NCBI RefSeq assembly: GCF_003762905.1
Contig: NZ_RJKS01000004.1
Location: 248,001-312,000 of the forward strand
Origin: Curtobacterium sp. ZW137
GTDB taxonomy: Bacteria > Actinomycetota > Actinomycetes > Actinomycetales > Microbacteriaceae
Direction of reading: 5' to 3'
DNA: 64,000 nucleotides
Below are positions 17,692 to 27,035 of the stretch, one piece after another. The position numbers and the translations under genes were made by a program. The notes beneath the pieces were generated by a model. It saw nothing but the letters and a program-made list of their open reading frames with translations, searched no databases and was not told where the DNA came from. Every line of letters begins with the position of its first letter. The stretch's first letter is position 1.

Positions 17692-17742
17692 GTGGGCATC
17701 CTGACAGGGCAGCGCGTCACACGCCACCGATAGGGTCGGCAC

Positions 17743-19050
17743 GTGGCCCAGATCAACGACGACTTCACCGACCGCTTCGACCTGCGCGAGTTCACCCCCG
17801 GCACCGATGCCGACGGGGCACCGGACGAGCGCACCGCCGCCTGGCTGGAAGCCGTCGCGATGGGCTTCCACGAGAGCACTGGCTCACCGGAGAACGCTGC
17901 GCGGATGGCGTCGTACTTCGTCGCCGACCAGGAGACCTTCCTCGGCGTGTACGTCCGGCAGCCCCTCCCCGGTTCCGTGGACGAGACCTGGCCCGCCGGC
18001 ACGTTCACCTGGTTCCGCAAGCCGCTCAGCTGGGGCGACGGGTCCTCCGTCGACACGCAGGCCATTTCCGCGGTCACCGTCCGGCCGACCGAACGGCGCC
18101 GGGGCATCCTCCGCGCGATGATGACGCACGCGCTCACCCGCGGGGTCGAAGAGGGCTACGCGATGGCGTCCCTCACCGCGTCGGAGGGCACGATCTACCG
18201 CCGCTTCGGGTTCGGCAGCGCGATCCGCGAGCGCGCCGTCAGCGTCCGCCGGAACCGTGCGCTCCCGTTCCTCGCGCCGACGACGGGCACCGTGACCGTC
18301 GTGCCGCTCGCCTGGCTCGCCGACGGCGTCGGGAAGGACGTCTTCGCGCGGTTCCACGAGCGCACCCCGGGGTCGATGGTGCGGAACACCGGCACCTGGC
18401 CGGTGGTCTTCGGCGAGTTCACCGGCGACGGCGAGAAGGCCAAGGACGTCCGGGCCGCCGTGCACCGGGCCGACGGGTCCGACGTCGTCGACGGGTACGT
18501 CACGTGGCGGGTCAAGCAGGACGGGAAGGACACCGCCGTCGAGGTCGTCGACCTCGTCTACGCGACCGACGCCGCCTACCTCTCGCTCTGGGAGTTCCTG
18601 CTCTCGATCGACCTCAACGACGTCGTGAAGTACAACCGCTCGCGGCTCGACGACCCGATCGTGACGGCGCTCGGGGACAACCGGGCGTACGACGTCGACC
18701 ACGAGGAGGACCACGTGTGGCTCCGGGTGCTCGACGTCCCGGCGACGCTGCGCTCGCGGCCGTACGCCGTCGACGGGTCGATCGTGCTCGAGGTGTCGGA
18801 CTCGCTCGGGTTCGCCGCGGGGACGTACCGGCTCGACGTGGCGTCCGGCGTGGGGACGGTCACGCGGGTGTCCGACGCGCCGGACGTCTCGCTCGACGTG
18901 GCGGACCTCGGTACGCTGCTGCTCGGGTCGGTGTCCCCGGTGACGCTCGCGGCGGCGGGGCTGCTGCGTGCGGCGGACCCGGCGGTCGCGGTGCGCCTCC
19001 GCGCGATGCTCCTGCCGGCCCGGACCCCGCACGGCATCACGTACTTCTGA
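17743..19050 (+). CDS. GNAT acetyltransferase, Eis-like
   Basis: A 435-residue protein with the three-part Eis architecture: an N-terminal GNAT domain, a second GNAT-like domain and a C-terminal sterol-carrier-like domain. The acetyl-CoA loop is VTVRPTERRRGILRAMM (about 111-127), followed by ASEGTIYRRFGFG as in Eis. The chain ends GITYF, consistent with Eis enzymes where the terminal Phe carboxylate acts in catalysis. Eis proteins acetylate aminoglycosides or lysines; the substrate here is not predictable. GTG 17743 begins the reading. Confidence 0.83.
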   Translation: MAQINDDFTDRFDLREFTPGTDADGAPDERTAAWLEAVAMGFHESTGSPENAARMASYFVADQETFLGVYVRQPLPGSVDETWPAGTFTWFRKPLSWGDGSSVDTQAISAVTVRPTERRRGILRAMMTHALTRGVEEGYAMASLTASEGTIYRRFGFGSAIRERAVSVRRNRALPFLAPTTGTVTVVPLAWLADGVGKDVFARFHERTPGSMVRNTGTWPVVFGEFTGDGEKAKDVRAAVHRADGSDVVDGYVTWRVKQDGKDTAVEVVDLVYATDAAYLSLWEFLLSIDLNDVVKYNRSRLDDPIVTALGDNRAYDVDHEEDHVWLRVLDVPATLRSRPYAVDGSIVLEVSDSLGFAAGTYRLDVASGVGTVTRVSDAPDVSLDVADLGTLLLGSVSPVTLAAAGLLRAADPAVAVRLRAMLLPARTPHGITYF

Positions 19051-19108
19051 GGCGCGGGCGGCGGGCGGCTGCGCCGCCGCGGCCGCGGCGCAGCTGCGCC
19101 GCGCCTTT

Positions 19109-19168
19109 GCACAACAGAAAGCACCCCGAACCACGGATTCCCGTGGTTCGGGGTGTTTTCGGTTGTGC
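19109..19168. terminator. Strong bidirectional terminator hairpin
   Basis: A perfect 15-bp stem, CACCCCGAACCACGG (19122-19136) with its complement (19141-19155) and loop ATTC. TTTTC follows on the right; GCTTTC follows on the other strand. GCACAAC (19109-19115) and GTTGTGC (19162-19168) extend the pairing. Separates the convergent Eis-like and dppB genes. A GCGGCGCCGATCGGCGCCGC palindrome follows immediately. Confidence 0.85.
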
Positions 19169-19192
19169 GGCGCCGATCGGCGCCGCGTTCGC

Positions 19193-20191
19193 CTACGCCC
19201 GGCGCCGCACCCGCGGGTCGACGAACGCGTAGACCACGTCGACGATGACGTTCGCCGTCACCACGAGGAACGCCGAGAACAGCGTGAACCCGACGACGAC
19301 CTGCAGGTCGAGCGTGTGCACCGCGTCGATCAGCAGTGCCCCGAGGCCCTGCATCGAGAACACCTTCTCGGTGATGACCGCCCCGCCGAGCAGTGACCCG
19401 AGGTCGAGCCCGAACAGCGTCACCACGGGCAGGATCGCCGTCCGGAGGCCGTGCCGCACGACCACCTGGCGTTCGCGGATGCCCTTCGCGCGGGCGGTCC
19501 GGACGAAGTCCTGCGACATCGCCTCGAGCATCTCGCCGCGGGTCAGCCTGGCGTAGATCGCCGCGCTGATGAACGCGAGGACGCACCACGGCAGGATCAG
19601 GTGCGTCAGCCATCCGACGGGGTCCTCGGTGAACGGCACGTACCCGCTCGTCGGCAGGATCCCGAGGACGAACCCGAACAGCAGGATGCCGAGGAGCCCG
19701 ACCAGGTAGGACGGTGCGGAGACGCCCGCGACGGCGATGCCCATCACGGTGCGGTCGAGCGCGGAACCACGGCGGAGTGCCGAGGCCGCTCCGCCGGCGA
19801 CGCCGGCGACGAGCCACAGCACGGCCGCCCCGACCGCGATCGAGGCGGTGACGGGCAGGCGCGTGACGATGAGGGACGTCACGCTCTCGTGCAGCTGGAA
19901 GGAGTACCCGAAGCACGGTGCCGCGCACTGGATCGCGGAGACGCCGCTGCCGAAGCTCCGCCCGGTGAAGATGCCGCCGAGGTACGCCAGGAACTGCGCG
20001 ATCCACGGCTTGTCGGTACCGAGGAACGCCTGCACCTCGCGCAACCGGTCGGGCGTGCAGGGCTTGTCACAGATCGCCCGCGCGGGGTTCGTCGGCAGCA
20101 GCATGAACAGGGCGTACGTCACCGCGGCGACGACGAGCAGCACGACGACGGCACCGAGCACGCGGACGAGCAGGAATCGGAGCGTGCTCAC
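19193..20191 (-). CDS. dppB: Peptide ABC transporter permease DppB
   Basis: A 332-residue permease of the dipeptide/nickel family with about six membrane segments and the loop EAMSQDFVRTARAKGIRERQVVVRHGLR that contacts the ATPase. The large extracytoplasmic loop between the first two helices holds four cysteines (ICDKPC and CAAPC). GTG 20191 overlaps the dppC stop by 4 nt (GTGA). Last gene of a leftward four-gene operon. Confidence 0.87.
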   Translation of the reverse strand: MSTLRFLLVRVLGAVVVLLVVAAVTYALFMLLPTNPARAICDKPCTPDRLREVQAFLGTDKPWIAQFLAYLGGIFTGRSFGSGVSAIQCAAPCFGYSFQLHESVTSLIVTRLPVTASIAVGAAVLWLVAGVAGGAASALRRGSALDRTVMGIAVAGVSAPSYLVGLLGILLFGFVLGILPTSGYVPFTEDPVGWLTHLILPWCVLAFISAAIYARLTRGEMLEAMSQDFVRTARAKGIRERQVVVRHGLRTAILPVVTLFGLDLGSLLGGAVITEKVFSMQGLGALLIDAVHTLDLQVVVGFTLFSAFLVVTANVIVDVVYAFVDPRVRRRA

Positions 20192-21126
20192 CGGGAGCCT
20201 CCTCGGGGGTCGAGCGCGTCGCGGAGGGCGTCGCCGAGGACGTTGAACGCCAGGGTGATCAGGAACAGCGCGGCGCCGGGGAAGACGAGGTACATCGGGT
20301 CGGTCTGCACCCAGCCGATCGCGTCGCCGATGCTCCGGCCCCAGGACGGCGTCGGCGGGGTGACGCCGACGGCCAGGAACGACAGGGCGGCCTCGGCCCC
20401 GATCATCGACGGGATCGAGATCGTCGCGTAGACGGTGATCGTCGCCGCCAGGTTCGGCAGCAGCTGCGTCCGGATCACGTGCCAGCGTCCGGCGCCGAGC
20501 GCGGTGGACGCGACGACGTAGTTCCGGGTGCGCAGCGACAGCGTCTGGCCGCGGATCACGCGCGCGACGGACGGCCAGCCGAAGAACCCGATGACCAGGA
20601 CGACGAGCAGCGGCTTCGGGAACGACGTCGGCACGATCGCGGTGAGCGCGATCATGAAGACCAGCGACGGGAAGCCGAACATCACGTCCACCACGCGCGA
20701 GAGCACGCGGTCGTACCAGCCGCCGAAGAACCCGGTCGTGACGCCGACGAGCACGCCGATCACGATCGACATCGCGGTGGCCGCGAGCCCGATCCCGAGC
20801 GAGGTCCGCGCGCCGTACGTCACGATCGCGAACAGGTCGCGGCCGGTCAGCGGCTCGACCCCGAACCAGTGCGTCCCGCTCACCCCGCCGAGCGCACCCT
20901 TGGGCGCTCCGAACGAGTTGAGCGCGTTGATGTTGTACCCGTACGGGTCCTGTCCGCTGATCGCGGCGATCACCGGCGCGAACACGGCGACGACGAGGAA
21001 GACGACGATGACGATCGCCGAGACGACGGCCCAGCGGTCCTGGCGGACGCGCCGGACGACGGCGCGGAAGCCGGTCGAGCGCCCCGCCGACGCGGCGACG
21101 GGCCGGTCGACGACGTTCGCGGTCAC
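20188..21126 (-). CDS. dppC: Peptide ABC transporter permease DppC
   Basis: A 312-residue permease. An N-terminal soluble segment precedes the first helix (AVVSAIVIVVFLVVAVFAP). The C-terminal half carries LSLRTRNYVVASTALGAGRWHVIRTQLLPN, the DppC-type ATPase contact loop. GTG 21126 overlaps the fused ATPase gene stop, and its own stop overlaps dppB, both by GTGA. Pairs with DppB. Confidence 0.87.
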   Translation of the reverse strand: MTANVVDRPVAASAGRSTGFRAVVRRVRQDRWAVVSAIVIVVFLVVAVFAPVIAAISGQDPYGYNINALNSFGAPKGALGGVSGTHWFGVEPLTGRDLFAIVTYGARTSLGIGLAATAMSIVIGVLVGVTTGFFGGWYDRVLSRVVDVMFGFPSLVFMIALTAIVPTSFPKPLLVVLVIGFFGWPSVARVIRGQTLSLRTRNYVVASTALGAGRWHVIRTQLLPNLAATITVYATISIPSMIGAEAALSFLAVGVTPPTPSWGRSIGDAIGWVQTDPMYLVFPGAALFLITLAFNVLGDALRDALDPRGGSR

Positions 21127-22808
21127 GAGGCACCTCCGACGAGCTCGCGCCACGCATCCCGGCGTTCGGCCTGGCGGGCGGGGTCGGCCACGGGAGCGGC
21201 GGCGAGCAGCATGCGCGTGTAGTCCTCCTGCGGGTCGTCCAGCACGGCCTCGGTGACGCCCCGTTCGACGACCCGGCCGTCGTGCAGGACGACGACCTCG
21301 TCGGCGAGCTGGCGCACGACCGCGAGGTCGTGGCTGATGAGCAGCATGCCGAACCCGAACTCGTCCTGCAGCGCCGAGAGCAGGTCGAGCACGGCGGCCT
21401 GCACGGTCACGTCGAGCGCGGACGTCGGCTCGTCGGCGATGACGAGTGCGGGCCGCAGGGCCAGTGCCCGCGCGACGGCAACGCGCTGGCGCTGTCCGCC
21501 GGAGAGCTCGTGCGGGAAGCGTTCGGCCCAGGTCGGGTCGAGCTGCACGGCCTCGAGCAGGTCGCGGACCCGCACGCCGCGGTCGGCCGACGACGAGCCG
21601 TGCACGAGCAGCGGCTCCGCGATGCTCCACCCGATGGTCTGCCGCGGGTTGAGCGAGGACGCCGGGTCCTGGAACACGATGCCGACGCGGCTGCGGATCT
21701 CGCGCAGCCGTCGTCCGCGGGCGGTCCGGAGGTCGCTGCCGTCCACCTCGACCGCGCCGCCGACGACCGGCACCAGGCCGGCCAGCGCCCGCCCGATCGT
21801 GGACTTGCCGGAGCCGGACTCCCCCACGAGCCCGAGGGTCTCGCCGGCACGGAGCTCGAAGTCGATCCCGGAGACGGTGGGTGCACCCCGACGGTCGTAG
21901 CGGACGCTCACGTCGCGCAGACGGGCGACCACCGGACGGGAGGCTGGGCTGGCGTCCGCAACGGAGGCGCGGCCCTGCGGACCGGCCGCATCGAGAGCCG
22001 TCACCGACCCTGCGGACGCATGCCGAGCCTCCAGGCTGGGAACGGCTGCCAGCAGTGCGCGCGTGTACGCGGCCTGCGGCCCCGCGAACAGCGCGTCCAC
22101 CGCACCGTGCTCGACGGGCTCGCCCCGACGCATCACCAGGACCTCGTCCGCGACGTCCGCGACCACGCCCATGTCGTGCGTGATGAGGAGGACTGCGAGG
22201 TCACGCTCACGGCAGAGCGTCCGCAACAGGTCGAGGATGCCGGCCTGCACGGTCACGTCGAGTGCCGTCGTCGGCTCGTCCGCGATCAGCGCGACCGGGT
22301 CACCGGCGAGCGCCATCGCGATCATCGCGCGCTGGAGCTGCCCACCGGAGAGCTCGTGCGGGTACGCCTTCCGGATCCGCGCCGGATCGGCGAGGCCGGC
22401 GGAACGCAACAGCTCGTCGATGCGAGCGGACACCCCGGCGCGGTCGAGCCCACGCGGGTGCGCCCGGACCGCCTCGGCGATCTGCGTGCCGATCGACAGG
22501 ACCGGCGTGAACGAGTTCATCGGCTCCTGGAAGACCACGCCGATGCCCGCCCCGCGGACCGCTCGGAGTTCGTCCACCGATGCTCCGACGAGCTCGGCGC
22601 CGCGGAACCGCACACTGCCGGAAACCCGGGCCTGCGGCGGCAGCAGCCCGAGCACGCTCATGGCGCTGACGGACTTGCCCGAGCCGGATTCCCCCACCAG
22701 GGCGAGCACCCGACCGGGCGTCAGGTCGAAGGAGACGTCACGGACGACGGGCTCCGCGTCGCCGAACGCGACGCGGAGCCCCTCGACCTGCAGGATCGGA
22801 TCCGTCAC
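21123..22808 (-). CDS. Fused peptide ABC transporter ATPase (DppD-DppF)
   Basis: A 561-residue protein with two complete ABC ATPase domains in one chain. Domain 1 has Walker A GESGSGKS at 39-46, signature LSGGQLQRA and Walker B ALIADEPTTALD. Domain 2 has Walker A GESGSGKS near 329-336, signature LSGGQRQRVAVARAL and VIADEPTSALD. Both have oligopeptide-type C-terminal extensions (YTRALLAAVPS, YTRMLLAAAP). The linker (about residues 265-300) is Ala/Gly/Ser-rich and includes a copy of the CGGACGGGAGGC repeat. GTG 22808 overlaps the binding-protein stop. Confidence 0.88.
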   Translation of the reverse strand: MTDPILQVEGLRVAFGDAEPVVRDVSFDLTPGRVLALVGESGSGKSVSAMSVLGLLPPQARVSGSVRFRGAELVGASVDELRAVRGAGIGVVFQEPMNSFTPVLSIGTQIAEAVRAHPRGLDRAGVSARIDELLRSAGLADPARIRKAYPHELSGGQLQRAMIAMALAGDPVALIADEPTTALDVTVQAGILDLLRTLCRERDLAVLLITHDMGVVADVADEVLVMRRGEPVEHGAVDALFAGPQAAYTRALLAAVPSLEARHASAGSVTALDAAGPQGRASVADASPASRPVVARLRDVSVRYDRRGAPTVSGIDFELRAGETLGLVGESGSGKSTIGRALAGLVPVVGGAVEVDGSDLRTARGRRLREIRSRVGIVFQDPASSLNPRQTIGWSIAEPLLVHGSSSADRGVRVRDLLEAVQLDPTWAERFPHELSGGQRQRVAVARALALRPALVIADEPTSALDVTVQAAVLDLLSALQDEFGFGMLLISHDLAVVRQLADEVVVLHDGRVVERGVTEAVLDDPQEDYTRMLLAAAPVADPARQAERRDAWRELVGGAS

Positions 22809-24472
22809 TTGCCGAGCGAGACCTTGAGGTAGTTCGGGTACGCCGGGAAGTCCGCGATCTGGAAGTCCTGCACGTTCGACCCGGCGAGGAACGACTGCTT
22901 CGCGTAGATCAGCGGGACGACCGGAGCGTCCTCCATGATCTTCTTGTCCGCCTGCGCCCAGAGCTTCTGCGCGGCGTCCTGGTCGACCGTTCCGGTGGCC
23001 TCGTCGATCAGCTTGTCGACGTCCGGGTTGCTGTACTGCGAGACGTTGTAGCCGCCGTCACCGACCTGCGACGAGGCGTAGAGCGGCTGGATGTTGGCGT
23101 TCGCGCTCGGGAAGTCCGGCTGCCAGCCGAACAGTGCGAGGTCGTAGTCGCTGCCGTTCGTCGCGTCCGTGTAGAACGAGTCGGAGTCCTCCGGCTTCAG
23201 TGTGACCGTGATGCCGGCGCGCTTCAGGCCGGACTGCAGCGCCTGGGACTCGGCGAGCGACGAGGGGTCGTTCGGCGTCAGGAGCGTCAGCTTCAGGTCG
23301 GTCGCGCCGGCCTGCTGCAGGAGCGACTTCGCCTTGGCGACGTCGCCGGTGGCCTTCGTCTCGTAGAGGTCGTAGTCCTGCCGCCCGGCGATGCCCGGCG
23401 TGATCAGCGTCGACGCGTAGGTGCCGGCGAGCGCACCGCCCGCGGCGATCCGGTACGACTTCTTGTCCACGGCGTACTGCAGGGCCTGGCGCACCTTGAG
23501 GTCCTTGAGCGACCCCTTCTGCGTGTTGATGGCCATGTACTGGATCGGGCCGGCCTTCGACGTGGCGAGGCGGTCCTGCGCGGACGGGTTCGAGCGCACC
23601 TGGTTCAACTCGGCCGCGCCGAGGTAGGTGGCGCCGAAGGAGTCCTTCGCATCGCCGTTGTCGGCGATGAGCGTCTGGGTCACCGTCGAGGGGTCCTGCG
23701 ACTCCTTGAACACGACCTTCGACGGACCGGCGGTGCGGACCGAGTCGGTCTTCGCGCTCCACGACTTGTTCCGGACCAGGGTGATCTGCGAGCCCTGCTG
23801 GTTCGACTGCACCTGGTACGGGCCGCTCGCGACGGGCTTGGCGTCGTAGGCGCCGGTGTCCGTGCCGTCACCCTCGGGGACCGGGGCGAACGCGGGCATC
23901 GACACGAGCCACGGCCAGTCACCGTACGCCGCGTTCAGCTTGAAGACGATGGTCGAGTCGTCCGGGGTCTCGATGCTGTCGAGCGTCTTGCCGTCGAACG
24001 GGCCCTTGTAGGTGTCACCGCCGACCAGGAGCGACTTGTGGTAGCTCAGGCCACCGGTGAGGGTCGGCGCGAACGAGCGCTCGATGCCCCACTTGATGTC
24101 CTTCGTGGTGATCGCCGAGCCGTCCTGGAACTTCAGCCCCTTCTTGAGGTGGTAGGTCCAGGTCTTGCCGCCGTCGCTCGAGTCGCCGGTGTTCGTCGCG
24201 AGGTCCGGGACCACCTTGGCGGTCTTGCCGGGCTCGACGTCCCAGGCGGTCAGGCGGCGGAGCACCAGGCCGAGCGTCGTGATGTTGAGGTTCTGGCTGG
24301 TCGCCGGGTCGAGGTGCACCGCGGTGGCCGTCGTCAGGATGTTGAGCGTCCCGCCCTTGGACGTCGCGCTCGTGGCGTCGTCCGAGGCGCCGCCGCCCGA
24401 GCAGCCCGTCAGGACCAGGGCTGCTGCTGCGGCCACGGCCGCGGTGATGGTCAGGCGCTTCGGGCGTCTCAT
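22805..24472 (-). CDS. Peptide ABC transporter substrate-binding lipoprotein
   Basis: A 555-residue family-5 solute-binding protein. The lipoprotein signal MRRPKRLTITAAVAAAAALV ends at lipobox LTGC (Cys24). Family features include LNILTTATAVHLDPATSQN and GKTWTYHLKKGLKFQDGSAIT, typical of DppA/OppA-like proteins. ATG 24472 follows GAGGAG by about 11 nt. First gene of the operon SBP-DppDF-DppC-DppB. The ligand (peptide, nickel or oligosaccharide) cannot be fixed from sequence. Its leader holds a GTGCT tandem repeat. Confidence 0.87.
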   Translation of the reverse strand: MRRPKRLTITAAVAAAAALVLTGCSGGGASDDATSATSKGGTLNILTTATAVHLDPATSQNLNITTLGLVLRRLTAWDVEPGKTAKVVPDLATNTGDSSDGGKTWTYHLKKGLKFQDGSAITTKDIKWGIERSFAPTLTGGLSYHKSLLVGGDTYKGPFDGKTLDSIETPDDSTIVFKLNAAYGDWPWLVSMPAFAPVPEGDGTDTGAYDAKPVASGPYQVQSNQQGSQITLVRNKSWSAKTDSVRTAGPSKVVFKESQDPSTVTQTLIADNGDAKDSFGATYLGAAELNQVRSNPSAQDRLATSKAGPIQYMAINTQKGSLKDLKVRQALQYAVDKKSYRIAAGGALAGTYASTLITPGIAGRQDYDLYETKATGDVAKAKSLLQQAGATDLKLTLLTPNDPSSLAESQALQSGLKRAGITVTLKPEDSDSFYTDATNGSDYDLALFGWQPDFPSANANIQPLYASSQVGDGGYNVSQYSNPDVDKLIDEATGTVDQDAAQKLWAQADKKIMEDAPVVPLIYAKQSFLAGSNVQDFQIADFPAYPNYLKVSLGK

Positions 24473-24503
24473 GACGGGGTGCTCCTCGTGGGGTTGGTGC
24501 TGC

Positions 24504-24545
24504 GGTGCTGTGCTGTGCTGTGCTGTGCTGTGCAGTGCAGTGCTG
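24504..24545. repeat. GTGCT pentanucleotide tandem repeat in the peptide operon leader
   Basis: About eight copies of a five-base unit (GTGCT, the last ones GTGCA) lie 30-70 bp before the start of the binding-protein gene. A run of identical 5-mers in a leader or promoter is prone to slippage. In leftward mRNA it reads AGCAC repeats. Confidence 0.75.
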
Positions 24546-24653
24546 CCCGGTTCGGGTGCTCGGCCGTGCTGCTCTGGCGGCGTCCATCCTGGCACCGGGC
24601 CCGGACACCGGGCACACCGGCGGGACGCACGACGAAACAATCCAAGTCGTCTG

Positions 24654-25946
24654 TTACGGCTGGGCATTCCCGATCGGCACGCTGTGTTCCGGCGCGGCGC
24701 GTCGCGCGATGGCCGCAGTCCCCAGTGCCGCACCCAGGAACACCACCGCGAGCACCGCCCATCCGAGCGTCCCGAGGTCGATCGCGGTGAGCGTGACGAC
24801 CGCCGGCGCCACCATCGCGCCCATCGCGTACCCGGTGCCGTACACGCCCTGGTAGGCCCCGACCCGGTCGGCCGGCGCCATCTCGAAACTGAGACTCCAT
24901 CCGGCGGCACTCGACGTGATCTCCGCGAGCGAGTGCACCAGCGCAGCGACCACCAGCACTGCTGCGGCGACCGCCGCCGACGTCCAGTCGTCTCCTCGAA
25001 CCCAGCCGGCGGCCGCCCAGAGCAGGCACGCCAGCGCCATCAGCCACCCGGCGTGCCGCATCGCCCGACCGGCGCCCGCGATCGTCCCGGTGCCGCGCGC
25101 CATCCGGACCTGCAGCGCGATGACCACCGCGGTGTTCACGAGGAGCAGCGGCGAGACGAGGACGTCCGGAGCGACGGTGTGCCCGACGACCCAGAGCGGG
25201 ACGGCGACCTCGAACAGGCCGAACTGGATGCCGAACACCCCGGTCAGCGCCGTGACGCCGAGGAACCGGATGTCCCGGTACGGCGACCGCCCGCCGAGGT
25301 CCGGCCGGACGATCGAGCCCGTCTCGGTGCGCTCGGCCGGTGCGGCGTCCACCCGGACCGCCGGCAGCCCGAGCAGCAGGAACGCCGACGCGACGAAGAG
25401 CACGCCGGCTGCCACCATCGTCACCCGGTACGCCTCCCCCGTCCCGACCGCGAGCGGGATCGCTGCGAACGCCGTCCCCGCGGCGATCCCGATGTTCGTC
25501 ACGGTCCGCATCGTCGCGCGGACCCGGACGCGCTCGCCACCCGGGAACGCCCGGCCGATCGCGGCCGACCGGACCGACGAACCGCCCTGCTGTGCAAGGG
25601 TCACGACGGACGCCGTGAGCACCAGCGTCGGCAGGTCGTGGACGAGCACGTACCCGACGAGCGCGAGGCCCTGGACGAGGTGCAGCCCGACGAGCATCCG
25701 GCGGGAGCTCCACCGGTCCGCGAGGTGCCCGAACCCGAGCGAGCTGATCACCCCGACCGCGCCGGCGACCGTCAGTCCGAGCCCCACCGCCACCGCGGGG
25801 ATGCCGACGATCGTCGTGAGGTAGAGCGAGGTCAGCGTGAAGAACGCGCCACGTCCGACCGTGTCCACGAGCGTGACGGCCAACAGACGTCGGAGCGTGG
25901 CGTCCTGCTGGACGAGACGGCGGATCGGGACGGCGGTGGTGCTCAT
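24654..25946 (-). CDS. MFS transporter
   Basis: A 430-residue major facilitator protein with about twelve hydrophobic segments. The loop after the second helix, GFGHLADRWSSRRMLV, matches the MFS motif GxxxDRxGRR. Mid-protein cytoplasmic loop at about 195-225 (VRVDAAPAERTETGSIVRPD). ATG 25946 (MSTTAVPIRRLV) gives the usual short cytoplasmic start. Divergent from an ArsR-like regulator 55 bp away, which probably controls it. Likely an efflux pump; substrate unknown. Confidence 0.82.
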   Translation of the reverse strand: MSTTAVPIRRLVQQDATLRRLLAVTLVDTVGRGAFFTLTSLYLTTIVGIPAVAVGLGLTVAGAVGVISSLGFGHLADRWSSRRMLVGLHLVQGLALVGYVLVHDLPTLVLTASVVTLAQQGGSSVRSAAIGRAFPGGERVRVRATMRTVTNIGIAAGTAFAAIPLAVGTGEAYRVTMVAAGVLFVASAFLLLGLPAVRVDAAPAERTETGSIVRPDLGGRSPYRDIRFLGVTALTGVFGIQFGLFEVAVPLWVVGHTVAPDVLVSPLLLVNTAVVIALQVRMARGTGTIAGAGRAMRHAGWLMALACLLWAAAGWVRGDDWTSAAVAAAVLVVAALVHSLAEITSSAAGWSLSFEMAPADRVGAYQGVYGTGYAMGAMVAPAVVTLTAIDLGTLGWAVLAVVFLGAALGTAAIARRAAPEHSVPIGNAQP

Positions 25947-26001
25947 GGTCCATTTCTGCCCTGCCGCGTGGCCGGCCCCAATGGATGTAGCCTCGGGCTT
26001 C

Positions 26002-26958
26002 ATGATCCGGTACCAGCTCGAGGCGTCGGACGTGTCGACGATCCGGTTCGGCATCTCGCCGCTCTCCGAACTCGGCCTCGGACTCCGGGCGTTCCGCGCG
26101 CCCGACCGCTACCCACTGCAACGTCGGTGGCTCGACGGCATCGCCGCCGTCCGCCCGCTCCTCGACGACGAGGTCCTGCTCGGGCTGGTCGACGAACGAC
26201 GCTGGGTCGCCGACTTCGTGAACCCCCGGCCGGCGTCTCCCCTGACCTCGTTCGACGACGAGCTGGTCACGCTCGGCCGGATCTCCCGCACCCGACTGCA
26301 CGCCGACCTCGAACGGGTGCACGGCACCGTGCCCGCCGTGTTCACCGGGCGGCACGAGGCGGTCGTCGAACGGCTCCAGCGCGCGCTCGCCACCGCGTGG
26401 GAGCTCTGCTTCGCCCCGTCCTGGCTCCGGATGCGCGCCGTCATGCAGTCCGACATCACCCACCGCGGCCGCCTCGCAGCGCACGAGGGCATCGGAGCCG
26501 TGCTCCGCGGACTGTCCGACGCCGTCCGGTTCGACGGCCGGCACCTCGACGTCCGCCTGTCGAGCCCGATCGCCCGCGACCGTCCGGTGCAGGGCGAGGG
26601 CGTCACCCTGGTGCCGTCGATGTTCGTCGTCCGGGCCTCCACGCCGATCGACGACGACCTCCCGCCGACGATCATGTACCCGGCACGCGGGCAGGGCGCG
26701 ATGTGGTCGACCACGGGCCACCCCGACCAGGGCGCCGTGCGGGACCTGCTCGGCGGCACACGGTCGGCGCTGCTGCACGCGCTCGGCGAGCCGGCGTCCT
26801 CGACGGACCTCGCGATGCGGTTCGGCGTGTCGACGTCGGCGGTGAACCAGCACCTGCGCGTGCTCGAGCGCAGCGCCCTGCTCAACCGGACGCGGTACGG
26901 CCGAGCGGTCCTGTACTACCGGAGCGACATCGGCGACGCCCTCGTCCGCACCGGCTGA
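26002..26958 (+). CDS. ArsR-type winged-helix regulator with N-terminal effector domain
   Basis: A 318-residue regulator. The C-terminal ~70 residues hold a winged helix (ALLHALGEPASSTDLAMRFGVSTSAVNQHLRVLERSALLNRTRYGRAVLYY). The N-terminal ~240 residues form a larger domain of the type seen before ArsR helices in actinobacteria (DUF5937-like). ATG 26002 is the best start; the divergent MFS gene begins 55 bp away, so the two share a control region. No cysteine metal site is seen, so it is unlikely to sense arsenic. The inducer may be an MFS substrate. Confidence 0.78.
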   Translation: MIRYQLEASDVSTIRFGISPLSELGLGLRAFRAPDRYPLQRRWLDGIAAVRPLLDDEVLLGLVDERRWVADFVNPRPASPLTSFDDELVTLGRISRTRLHADLERVHGTVPAVFTGRHEAVVERLQRALATAWELCFAPSWLRMRAVMQSDITHRGRLAAHEGIGAVLRGLSDAVRFDGRHLDVRLSSPIARDRPVQGEGVTLVPSMFVVRASTPIDDDLPPTIMYPARGQGAMWSTTGHPDQGAVRDLLGGTRSALLHALGEPASSTDLAMRFGVSTSAVNQHLRVLERSALLNRTRYGRAVLYYRSDIGDALVRTG

Positions 26959-27035
26959 CCAGTCCGCTCGCCCGCTGGTGACGGCAGCGGGAGCGGGCCG
27001 CGCGGGCGCCGGACGGGAGGCCCGGGTCGGCGCCG

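Noticed and set aside
24165..26981. Very long reading frame opposite the peptide-binding and MFS genes
   Set aside because: It is antisense to two clear genes, rich in Arg/His/Asp as expected for shadow frames in GC-rich DNA.
27010..27021. Terminator between the ArsR-like and alditol oxidase genes
   Set aside because: Only one half of the CGGACGGGAGGC hairpin is present; no complementary arm is found nearby.
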